DNA from: JBBRVW01 sp963784645
GTDB taxonomy: Bacteria > Actinomycetota > Actinomycetes > JACCUZ01
DNA length: 64,000 nt
Assembly (NCBI GenBank): GCA_963784645.1
Contig: CAWARY010000002.1
Span: 62,001 to 126,000, forward strand
Direction of reading: 5' to 3'
Positions 57,896 to 64,000 of this stretch are shown one piece after another. The notes under the pieces were generated by a model that was not told the DNA's origin, did no database searches, and saw only the letters and a program-made list of their open reading frames with translations. Position numbers and translations under genes: made by a program. Every line of letters begins with the position of its first letter. The first letter of the stretch is position 1.

Positions 57896-59002
57896 GTGCC
57901 GCAGCCCATCGCCCGTCCCGTCAGCCACTCCCTCCGGGGGCCCGTCTTCGGCCCCCACCCGGGCGCGCGGCAGGCGCACGAGCAGGTGGTGTTCGGCGCC
58001 GACGACCCGACCGGGATGCGGGTGATCGTCGGCATCTACTCGACGGCGCTCGGGCCGGCACTCGGTGGCACCCGGTTCTACCCCTACGCCGACGAGGCGG
58101 CCGCCCTGACCGACGTCCTCGAGCTGTCGCGGGCGATGGCCTACAAGAACGCACTGGCCGGCCTCGACCACGGCGGTGGCAAGGCCGTCATCGTCGGCGA
58201 CCCGGCCACCGACAAGTCCGAGGCGCTGCTGCTCGCCTACGGGCGCTTCCTCGACGGGCTCGGCGGGCGGTACGTCACCGCCTGCGACGTCGGCACCTAC
58301 GTCGCGGACATGGACGTCGTCGCGCGCGCGACCCGGTTCGCGACCGGGCGGTCCCCCGAGAACGGCGGCGCCGGGGACTCGTCGGTGCTCACGGCGTACG
58401 GCGTGTTCCAGGGGATGCGCGCCGGGGCGGAGCACCTCTGGGGCACGCCGACCCTCGCGGGCCGCACCGTCGGCATCGCCGGCGTGGGCAAGGTCGGCCG
58501 GCACCTCGCGGCGCGCCTGGTCGAGGACGGCGCGACCGTGGTGGTCACCGACGTGTCCGAGACGGCAGTCGCCGCGGTCACCGCCGCGCAGCCGTCGGTG
58601 CAGGTCGTCGACGACACCGACGCGCTGGTCGCCGCTGACCTCGACGTCTACTCGCCGTGCGCCCTGGGGCACGCCCTGACCGACCAGGTGGTGGCGACGC
58701 TGTCCGCCCGCCTGGTCTGTGGCGGGGCCAACAACCAGCTGGCGCACCCGGGGGTGGAGGTGCTGCTGGCCCGGCGCGGCATCCTCTACGCCCCGGACTA
58801 CTGCGTGAACGCCGGCGGCGTGATCCAGGTCGCCGACGAGCTGCACGGCTTCTCCTTCGAGCGGGCCCGCGCGAAGGCCGGGGAGATCTTCGCGACCACC
58901 GCCCGGGTGCTGGCGACCGCCGCCGACGAGGGGATCTCGCCGGCCACGGCGGCCGACCGGCTGGCCGAGCGCCGGATGGACGCGGCGGTCCGGCCGGCCT
59001 GA
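57896..59002 (+). CDS. vdh: Glu/Leu/Phe/Val dehydrogenase, probable valine dehydrogenase
   Basis: A 368-residue amino-acid dehydrogenase. N-terminal catalytic domain shows KNALAGLDHGGGKAVI, whose Lys residues bind and act on substrate, and the C-terminal Rossmann domain has GIAGVGKVGRHLA and the CGGANNQL segment. This length and the GGGKAV form match branched-chain (valine/leucine) dehydrogenases rather than glutamate dehydrogenase. It oxidatively deaminates valine and relatives to keto acids. GTG 57896 is leaderless (TAGGGT, 6 nt). Confidence 0.92.
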   Translation: MPQPIARPVSHSLRGPVFGPHPGARQAHEQVVFGADDPTGMRVIVGIYSTALGPALGGTRFYPYADEAAALTDVLELSRAMAYKNALAGLDHGGGKAVIVGDPATDKSEALLLAYGRFLDGLGGRYVTACDVGTYVADMDVVARATRFATGRSPENGGAGDSSVLTAYGVFQGMRAGAEHLWGTPTLAGRTVGIAGVGKVGRHLAARLVEDGATVVVTDVSETAVAAVTAAQPSVQVVDDTDALVAADLDVYSPCALGHALTDQVVATLSARLVCGGANNQLAHPGVEVLLARRGILYAPDYCVNAGGVIQVADELHGFSFERARAKAGEIFATTARVLATAADEGISPATAADRLAERRMDAAVRPA

Positions 59003-59172
59003 CCGGGGCCGACGGCGGCCCGACCGGCGACCTCGAGGTCCAGCGGCCGGACCACCGGCTCGGCGGGATGCCGGAACACCCGGGCGCCATGTACCGTTGC
59101 ACCCACGAAGAGACACTGAACCCGGGGCCGCCACGCGCTGGCCGCCCCGTTGACTCATGAGGGGGTCGAGCC

Positions 59173-59355
59173 ATGGGGCGCGGCCGAGCCAAGGCGAAGC
59201 AGACCAAGGTCGCTCGCGAGCTGAAGTACAGCTCGCAGGGCACCGATTTCGCGGCGCTGCAACGCGAGCTCGCATCCGGTTCCGTCGAGCGGTCGGACAT
59301 GACCGAGACGGAGAAGGACGAGTACGACCAGTGGGCAGCCGGCGAGAGCCGCTGA
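59173..59355 (+). CDS. DUF3073 family small protein
   Basis: A 60-residue protein, complete and typical of DUF3073: MGRGRAKAKQTKVARELKY at the start and a highly acidic end (ETEKDEYDQWAA). It is confined to actinobacteria and its function is unknown. GAGGGGG precedes the ATG. Its upstream region (59003-59172) is noncoding and has a possible -10 TACCGT about 80 bp before the start. Convergent with purM across a hairpin. Confidence 0.93.
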   Translation: MGRGRAKAKQTKVARELKYSSQGTDFAALQRELASGSVERSDMTETEKDEYDQWAAGESR

Positions 59356-59399
59356 CCCCACCCACCACCCTCTGCGCGCCACCGCACCCCGCCTGCGCC

Positions 59400-59460
59400 G
59401 ACCCCAGTTGATCACGGTCCCGTGATCGACTGGGGTCAACAGTGGCGTGCATGCCGCTGT
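59400..59460. terminator. Bidirectional terminator pair between DUF3073 and purM
   Basis: GACCCCAGTTGATCACG (59400-59416) pairs with CGTGATCGACTGGGGTC (59421-59437) with one G-T pair, 17 bp, 4-nt loop. A second stem, ACAGTGGC (59439-59446) with GCCGCTGT (59453-59460), follows directly. The first is a strong hairpin ending both convergent transcripts. The frameshifted purM reading ends inside it. Confidence 0.75.
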
Positions 59461-60608
59461 CGACCCCAGGACGCCACGGTCGGGCCCGGATCCAGTGACG
59501 GCCTCGCCGGATCGGGCCACGTCACGAGCGCGTCCGGGAGGGTCAGGACGGGTGGCTGCCGTGCAGCGTGGCGGTGCCGCTCGCCGTCGCGGACCTCGCC
59601 GGCGACCCAGGCCGGCAGTCCGCGGCCGGTGAGCAGCGCCACCGCGGCGTCAACGGCGTCGGCCGGCACCACGGCCACCATGCCGACGCCCCGGTTGAGA
59701 GTGCGCTCCAGCTCGTCCTCGGCGATGCCCCCCACCTCCTGCACCACGCCGAACACCGGCTGCGGGGTCCACGTGCCGCGGTCGACGTGCGCCGACAGGT
59801 GCGGGGGCAGGACCCGGGCGAGGTTCGCGGCGAGCCCGCCGCCGGTGACGTGGCTCATCGCGTGCACCTCGACCCCGGCGACCAGCGCAAGGGCGTCGAG
59901 CGCGTAGATACGGGTCGGCTCGAGCAGCTCGTCGACCAGCGGGCGACCCAGCTCGGGCACCTCCCGGTCCAGCGCCCAGCCGGCGCCGGCCGACGAGAGC
60001 AGCACGTGCCGCACGAGGGAGTAGCCGTTGGAGTGCAGCCCGGACGACGCCATCGCGACGAGCACGTCGCCGGCCCGGACCCGGTCCGGCCCCAGCAGGG
60101 CATCGGCCTCGACGACACCCGTCGCGGCACCGGCCACGTCGTACTCGTCCGGGCCGAGCAGCCCCGGGTGCTCGGCGGTCTCGCCACCGACCAGCGCGCA
60201 GCCGGCAAGGACGCAGCCCTCCGCGATCCCCTTGACGATGCTCGCGATGCGCTCCGGCACGACCTGGCCGCAGGCGATGTAGTCGGTCATGAACAGCGGC
60301 TCGGCACCGCACACCACGAGGTCGTCGACGACCATGCCGACCAGGTCGTGGCCGATGGTGTCGTGCCGGTCGGCGGCCGCCGCGATGGCGACCTTGGTGC
60401 CGACGCCGTCGGTGGAGGTCGCCAGCAGCGGCCGACGGTAGGACGTCAGCGCGCTGGCGTCGAACAGCCCCGCGAAGCCGCCGATGCCGCCGACCACCTC
60501 GGGGCGGGACGCCTTCGCGACCCAGGCCTTCATCAGCTCGACGGCGCGGTCGCCGGCCTCGATGTCGACGCCGGCGGCGGCGTAGCTCGCGCCCTTCGGG
60601 GCGGTCAC
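59436..60608 (-). CDS. purM: Phosphoribosylformylglycinamidine cyclo-ligase (AIR synthetase)
   Basis: PurM makes aminoimidazole ribotide from FGAM with ATP. It has the family motifs SYAAAGVDIEAGDRAVE, STDGVGTKVAI, VDDLVVCGAEPLFMTDYI and GGETAEHPGLL. The reading ends 390 residues on with an unusual tail, RDGERHRHAARQPP and on. One base skipped at about 59585 restores the expected end ASGTATLHGSHPS and a stop at 59543, giving 354 residues, close to the usual length. So the tail is probably an error or frameshift product. GTG 60608 overlaps the purF stop (GTGA). Confidence 0.9.
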   Translation of the reverse strand: MTAPKGASYAAAGVDIEAGDRAVELMKAWVAKASRPEVVGGIGGFAGLFDASALTSYRRPLLATSTDGVGTKVAIAAAADRHDTIGHDLVGMVVDDLVVCGAEPLFMTDYIACGQVVPERIASIVKGIAEGCVLAGCALVGGETAEHPGLLGPDEYDVAGAATGVVEADALLGPDRVRAGDVLVAMASSGLHSNGYSLVRHVLLSSAGAGWALDREVPELGRPLVDELLEPTRIYALDALALVAGVEVHAMSHVTGGGLAANLARVLPPHLSAHVDRGTWTPQPVFGVVQEVGGIAEDELERTLNRGVGMVAVVPADAVDAAVALLTGRGLPAWVAGEVRDGERHRHAARQPPVLTLPDALVTWPDPARPSLDPGPTVASWGRQRHARHC

Positions 60609-62203
60609 GGGCGGGTGAGCGCGTCGGCGGCGCCGGCCCCGCCGAGCAGCGTGGCGGGCTCGACCTCGAGCAGGTGCTTGCCGAGCAGCTCGGGCTCGGG
60701 CAGCTCGACCGGGTAGACCCCGTCGAAGCAGGCGCGGCAGAGGTTCTCCGTCGGCTGCTCGGTGGCGGCCACCAGCCCCTCGAGCGAGATGTACGCCAGC
60801 GAGTCGGCGTCGATGGAGGTGCGGATCTCGTCGATGGTGAGACCGTTCGCGATCAGCTCGGCCGGCGAGGCGAAGTCGATGCCGTAGAAGCAGGGCCACT
60901 TCACCGGGGGCGAGGAGATGCGGACGTGCACCTCGGCGGCGCCGGCCTCTCGCAGCATCCGCACCAGGGCACGCTGGGTGTTGCCGCGCACGATCGAGTC
61001 GTCGACCACGACCAGCCGCTGGCCGGCGATCACCTCGCGCAGCGGGTTGAGCTTGAGCCGGATGCCGAGCTGCCGGATGGTCTGGCTGGGCTGGATGAAG
61101 GTGCGGCCGACGTAGGAGTTCTTCACCAGGCCGAGGCCGTAGGGGATGCCGCTGCCCTGCGAGTAGCCGACCGCGGCGGGCGTGCCGGACTCCGGCACCG
61201 GGATCACGAGGTCGGCGGCGGCCGGGGCCTCCTCGGCGAGCTTGCGACCGACCTCGACCCGGGTGGCGTGCACCGACCGGCCGGCGATCTTGGTGTCCGG
61301 CCGGGCCAGGTAGACGTACTCGAACAGGCAGCCCTTCGGCTCGGCCACCGCGAACCGCGACGACCGCAGGCCGTGCGCGTCGATCGCGATCAGCTCGCCG
61401 GGCTCGATCTCGCGCACCTGCGCCGCGCCGACGATGTCCAGCGCCGCGGTCTCGCTGGCGACGACCCAGCCCCGCTCGAGCCGGCCGAGCACCAGTGGCC
61501 GGATGCCCTGCGGGTCGCGGGCGGCGTACAGCGTCTCCTCGTCCATGAAGACCAGCGAGAACGCGCCACGCAGCTGCGGCAGCACCTCGAGCGCCGCCTG
61601 CTCCAGCGAGTGGTCGGGGTACGACGCCAGCAGGGCCGTGACGATCTCGGTGTCGGTGGTGGAGTGCAGCGCGGAGTGGTGGGCACGCATGCCGTCGCGC
61701 CAGCGACGGGTCTCCTCGGCGGTGGGCGCCGCGCCCTCGTAGGTGAGCTGGCCGCTCTCGGCCGCGCGCTTCTCGACCAGCTCGAGCAGGTCGCGGGTGT
61801 TGGTGAGGTTGCCGTTGTGGCCCAGCGCGATGGAGCCGCTCGCCGTGGACCGGAAGGTGGGCTGGGCGTTCTCCCACACGCTGGATCCGGTGGTCGAGTA
61901 GCGGGTGTGGCCGATCGCGAGGTGGCCGCGCAGGGCGCCGAGGTGCCCCTCGTCGAAGACCTGCGCCACCAGGCCCATGTCCTTGTAGACGAGGATCTGC
62001 GAGCCGTTGCTCACCGCGATGCCGGCCGACTCCTGGCCGCGGTGCTGCAAGGCGTACAGGCCGAAGTAGGTGAGCTTCGCGACCTCGGTGGGGTCGTCGC
62101 CGGAGCGGTCCCCCGTCCAGACGCCGAAGACCCCGCAGGAGTCCTGGGGTCCGCGGTCGGAGGGGTCGAGGTCGAGGTTCAGCCGTCCGTCGCCACCGGG
62201 CAC
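60605..62203 (-). CDS. purF: Amidophosphoribosyltransferase (PurF)
   Basis: PurF transfers ammonia from glutamine to PRPP, the first committed step of purine synthesis. The 532-residue protein begins with a propeptide ending SC: the catalytic Cys lies in DSCGVFGVW at about residue 23. The PRPP loop LVVVDDSIVRGNT and the Fe-S cysteine positions (CLFEYVYLARPD, CFYGIDF, CRACFDGVY) are present, as in the Bacillus-type enzyme. It is coupled to purM. GTG 62203 is 7 nt after TAGACT, so the transcript is leaderless and has no riboswitch. Confidence 0.97.
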   Translation of the reverse strand: MPGGDGRLNLDLDPSDRGPQDSCGVFGVWTGDRSGDDPTEVAKLTYFGLYALQHRGQESAGIAVSNGSQILVYKDMGLVAQVFDEGHLGALRGHLAIGHTRYSTTGSSVWENAQPTFRSTASGSIALGHNGNLTNTRDLLELVEKRAAESGQLTYEGAAPTAEETRRWRDGMRAHHSALHSTTDTEIVTALLASYPDHSLEQAALEVLPQLRGAFSLVFMDEETLYAARDPQGIRPLVLGRLERGWVVASETAALDIVGAAQVREIEPGELIAIDAHGLRSSRFAVAEPKGCLFEYVYLARPDTKIAGRSVHATRVEVGRKLAEEAPAAADLVIPVPESGTPAAVGYSQGSGIPYGLGLVKNSYVGRTFIQPSQTIRQLGIRLKLNPLREVIAGQRLVVVDDSIVRGNTQRALVRMLREAGAAEVHVRISSPPVKWPCFYGIDFASPAELIANGLTIDEIRTSIDADSLAYISLEGLVAATEQPTENLCRACFDGVYPVELPEPELLGKHLLEVEPATLLGGAGAADALTRP

Positions 62204-62210
62204 GGCCCCG

Positions 62211-62216
62211 AGTCTA
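62211..62216 (-). promoter_or_regulatory. Leaderless -10 element of purF
   Basis: TAGACT on the minus strand ends 7 nt before the GTG at 62203, with no ribosome-binding site between. The transcript would begin at or next to the start codon. Confidence 0.55.
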
Positions 62217-62279
62217 CGGGGCTGCCGACGCGCTTCCGGACGACCGACGCTCGCGTCCCGCCTGCCGAACCAGCTGCCT

Positions 62280-62338
62280 GAGCGAAGTGGCCCCGCTCGA
62301 CGACCGCTTTCCGGCTGCCTGCCGGGGCCGCTTCGCTC
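62280..62338 (-). terminator. Terminator-like hairpin upstream of the purF promoter
   Basis: GAGCGAAGTGGCCCCG (62280-62295) pairs with CGGGGCCGCTTCGCTC (62323-62338), one G-T pair, 16 bp with a 27-nt loop. It lies 22 nt beyond the small membrane gene's stop and before the purF promoter, so it should end the former transcript and insulate purF. Confidence 0.65.
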
Positions 62339-62359
62339 TCGCCCCGTCCGTGAGCCCGC

Positions 62360-62575
62360 TCAGGATCGTCGACGGCCCTCGAGGAGGACGGCCACGGCAC
62401 CGCCGAGCAGGGCACCGATCCCGGCCAGCAGCGCGCAGAGGTACGCGAGCAGCCGGCGGGGGTCGTCCACGGTCGAGCCGGGACCGAACGCGAGCACCAG
62501 GGCGGCGACCAACCCGACGACCGCACCGGTGACCAGGAAGGCCGCGTAGCGCGGGCTGCGGCGGGTTCGTGGCAC
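62360..62575 (-). CDS. Small two-span membrane protein, unknown function
   Basis: A 71-residue protein with two hydrophobic helices (about residues 12-29 and 40-62) around a short hydrophilic loop (STVDDPRR). The Arg-rich N-terminus and C-terminus (LEGRRRS) suggest both ends are cytoplasmic. Similar small membrane proteins are seen next to purF in actinobacteria. GTG 62575 follows TACGCT by 6 nt (leaderless); a longer reading to 62683 would start in the hairpin region and is not supported. Confidence 0.75.
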   Translation of the reverse strand: MPRTRRSPRYAAFLVTGAVVGLVAALVLAFGPGSTVDDPRRLLAYLCALLAGIGALLGGAVAVLLEGRRRS

Positions 62576-62581
62576 GGTCCG

Positions 62582-62587
62582 AGCGTA
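62582..62587 (-). promoter_or_regulatory. Leaderless -10 element of the small membrane protein gene
   Basis: TACGCT on the minus strand ends 6 nt before the GTG at 62575. No Shine-Dalgarno sequence is visible. Confidence 0.5.
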
Positions 62588-62670
62588 CGGTCCCCGCGAG
62601 CACCCGCACCCGGTGGCCGTGGCCGCGGCGTGGCCGCGGTGTGGCCACGGCGCCGCCCTCACCGCCCGAA

Positions 62671-62719
62671 TGTGCGGCGACACACCGGACGCGCCGGCGG
62701 CGCGGTGTGTCGGCGCACA
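62671..62719 (-). terminator. Terminator-like hairpin after the PotC-type gene
   Basis: TGTGCGGCGACACACCG (62671-62687) and CGGTGTGTCGGCGCACA (62703-62719) pair over 17 positions with one mismatch; loop 15 nt, itself GC-rich. It lies 57 nt beyond the permease stop, at the end of the transcript. Confidence 0.7.
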
Positions 62720-62775
62720 AAGGATCTTGGGCGGGGCGGGGGCCGGGGGAACGATGGCGGGCTAGGGGTGGCGGG

Positions 62776-63588
62776 CTAGAGCCGGCCGCCGGCCGGGTCG
62801 GCGGACACCCGCTGGGCCAGCCAGACCGGCACCACCGAAAGAAGGACGAGCAGGGCCGCGACCACCGCGACGACCGGTGCCTGGTTCGGCCGCGCCAGGT
62901 TCGAGAAGATCCACAGCGGCAGGGTCTGCACCCGCGGGCCGGCGGTGAAGGTCGTGACGATGATCTCGTCGAACGACAGCGCGAACGCGAGCAGACCGCC
63001 GGCGAGCAGGGCCGAGCGCATGGCCGGGAAGGTCACCAGCCGGAAGGTCTGGAACACGTCGGCGCCGAGGTCCATCGATGCCTCCTCGAGGGAGCCGCCG
63101 GTACGCCGCAGCCGTGCGAGCACGTTGTTGTAGACGACCACCACGCAGAACGTGGCGTGGCCGACGATGACCGTGAACATGCCGAGGTTGATGCCGATCG
63201 GCGTCAGCGTCGTGGTGATGGCGTTCGACAGCGCGATGCCGGTGACGATGCCCGGCAGGGCGATGGGCAGGACGACCAGGATCGACACGGCATCGCGGCC
63301 GAAGAACCGGTAGCGCCCGACGGCGAACGCCGCCATCGTCCCCAGAACCAGCGCGACGGCGGTCGCACCGAGCCCGGCCTTCACCGAGGTCGCCAGCGCG
63401 GCCCGCGCACCCGGGTTGTCCCAGGCCCGGTGCCACCACTCGAGGGTGTAGCCGCTCGGTGGCCAGCCGAACGTCTTGTCGGTGTTGAACGACGAGATCA
63501 CCACGACGAGCAGCGGCACGTAGACGACGCCGAGCCCGAGCGTCATGACGGCGGCGAGGGCGGCGCGAGCACCGCGGGACAACGTCAT
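62776..63588 (-). CDS. ABC transporter permease, PotC-type (spermidine/putrescine or Fe3+/2-aminoethylphosphonate class)
   Basis: A 270-residue permease with six spans, opening GARAALAAVMTLGLGVVYVPLLVVVISSFN, the characteristic start of PotC-like subunits (SxFNxxK/R). The EAA loop reads EEASMDLGADVFQTFRLVTFPAMR. GGAGA lies 6 nt before ATG 63588. It forms the channel with the PotB-type gene upstream, whose 3' end lies 88 bp away. It probably carries polyamines, but the ATPase and receptor genes are out of the window. Confidence 0.9.
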   Translation of the reverse strand: MTLSRGARAALAAVMTLGLGVVYVPLLVVVISSFNTDKTFGWPPSGYTLEWWHRAWDNPGARAALATSVKAGLGATAVALVLGTMAAFAVGRYRFFGRDAVSILVVLPIALPGIVTGIALSNAITTTLTPIGINLGMFTVIVGHATFCVVVVYNNVLARLRRTGGSLEEASMDLGADVFQTFRLVTFPAMRSALLAGGLLAFALSFDEIIVTTFTAGPRVQTLPLWIFSNLARPNQAPVVAVVAALLVLLSVVPVWLAQRVSADPAGGRL

Positions 63589-63676
63589 CGCGCGTCTCCG
63601 GGGTGTACGCGCAACGGCGGGCGTAGCGCCCGGCGGAGAGCAGCGCAACCGGGCCGCGAGCGAGGTCGTGGGGTGG

Positions 63677-64000
63677 TCACAGGTTGTCCAGGGCGCCGGT
63701 GCGGCGGACACCGAGCAGGAAGACCACCATGATCAGGACGGGGACGGCGGCCAGCGCCGCGGCGAGCGGCAGGTTGTTCGCCGCCCCGGAGTTGCCCTGG
63801 ATCAGGTTGCCGAGCAGCTGGCTCTTGCCGCCGACGATCTGCACGGTGATGTAGTCGCCGAGGCTGAGGGAGAACGTGAAGATGGCGCCCGCGACGACGG
63901 CCGGGAACGCCAGCGGTGCCACCACCGACCGGAAGGTGCGCCCGGCCTTCGCGCCGAGATCGCCGGACGCCTCCAGCAGCGAGTCGGGCAACCGCTCCAG
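63677..64000 (-). CDS. ABC transporter permease, PotB-type (C-terminal part, cut by window edge)
   Basis: The last 107 codons are present. The sequence LPDSLLEASGDLGAKAGRTFRSVVAPLAFPAVVAG contains the EAA loop of the permease (split over the helix), followed by a SLSLGDYITVQIVGG segment typical of PotB, and ends with a span and LLGVRRTGALDNL. It is the partner of the PotC-type gene downstream. The start lies beyond the right edge. Confidence 0.88.
   Translation of the reverse strand: MERLPDSLLEASGDLGAKAGRTFRSVVAPLAFPAVVAGAIFTFSLSLGDYITVQIVGGKSQLLGNLIQGNSGAANNLPLAAALAAVPVLIMVVFLLGVRRTGALDNL

Noticed and set aside
59436..59542. A real 36-residue C-terminal extension of PurM
   Set aside because: A one-base shift restores the expected ending ASGTATLHGSHPS, so the tail is most likely not real protein.
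62612..62650. Tandem repeat in the GTGGCCGCG-rich stretch
   Set aside because: Copies are imperfect and short; it is ordinary GC-rich bias near the hairpin.

Overview
The window is a high-GC actinobacterial chromosome segment. The evidence is a bldC orthologue of 68 codons, a DUF3073 gene, a valine/leucine-type dehydrogenase next to bldC, an SARP-type regulator, many GTG starts, stop/start overlaps of the GTGA/ATGA type, and several starts that look leaderless (TANNNT placed 6-7 nt before the start codon). No rRNA, tRNA, insertion sequence, prophage or CRISPR array was recognised, and no gene-free stretch exceeds about 250 bases. The genus cannot be fixed by eye.

Region by region. 0-4 kb: an edge-truncated nitroreductase, a TetR regulator with an SRPBCC-like partner, a divergent DHA2-type exporter and a GFO/IDH/MocA oxidoreductase. 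4-10.5 kb: a PucR regulator facing a coupled operon of NCS1 permease, CodA-type deaminase, NodB/PuuE-type hydrolase and ureohydrolase, which looks like a nitrogen-scavenging route ending in urea release. 10.5-23 kb: an IclR-controlled non-phosphorylative (Weimberg-type) sugar oxidation cluster. It holds a zinc dehydrogenase, SMP-30 lactonase, IlvD/Edd dehydratase, DHDPS-family enzyme and NADP-type aldehyde dehydrogenase, plus a binding-protein ABC importer and two unassigned proteins (a metal-site-defective M24-fold protein and a TIM-barrel-like protein). 23-28.7 kb: a luciferase-like monooxygenase, an 11-copy GCGGT tract, and a giant SARP-ATPase-LuxR regulator divergent from a small membrane protein. 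28.9-45 kb: a second sugar island with two SDRs, three GFO/IDH/MocA oxidoreductases, a GMC oxidoreductase, an FrcBCA-type ABC importer under a LacI regulator, a PfkB-isomerase-FGGY kinase operon, a class I aldolase and a ribokinase.

45-56.5 kb: a secreted GH25-like protein, a CPA1 antiporter (frameshifted), a diguanylate cyclase, an ArsR/SRPBCC group around one inverted-repeat operator, VOC and DUF4242 proteins, a degenerate PCuAC-like protein, a LysE exporter and an MMPL/RND exporter (frameshifted). 56.5-62.6 kb: the conserved actinobacterial core bldC, unknown protein, valine dehydrogenase, DUF3073, purM, purF and a small membrane protein. 62.7-64 kb: the permease pair of a PotBC-type ABC importer, cut by the right edge.

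How the genes work together. The two sugar islands each pair an importer with oxidation or kinase steps and a dedicated regulator (IclR or LacI). In both, a strong stem-loop sits between the binding-protein gene and the first permease gene, which would favour excess binding protein. Three genes in the right half (antiporter, MMPL exporter, purM) each carry one apparent extra G/C base. As one is the essential purM, sequence error is a serious alternative to real gene decay.
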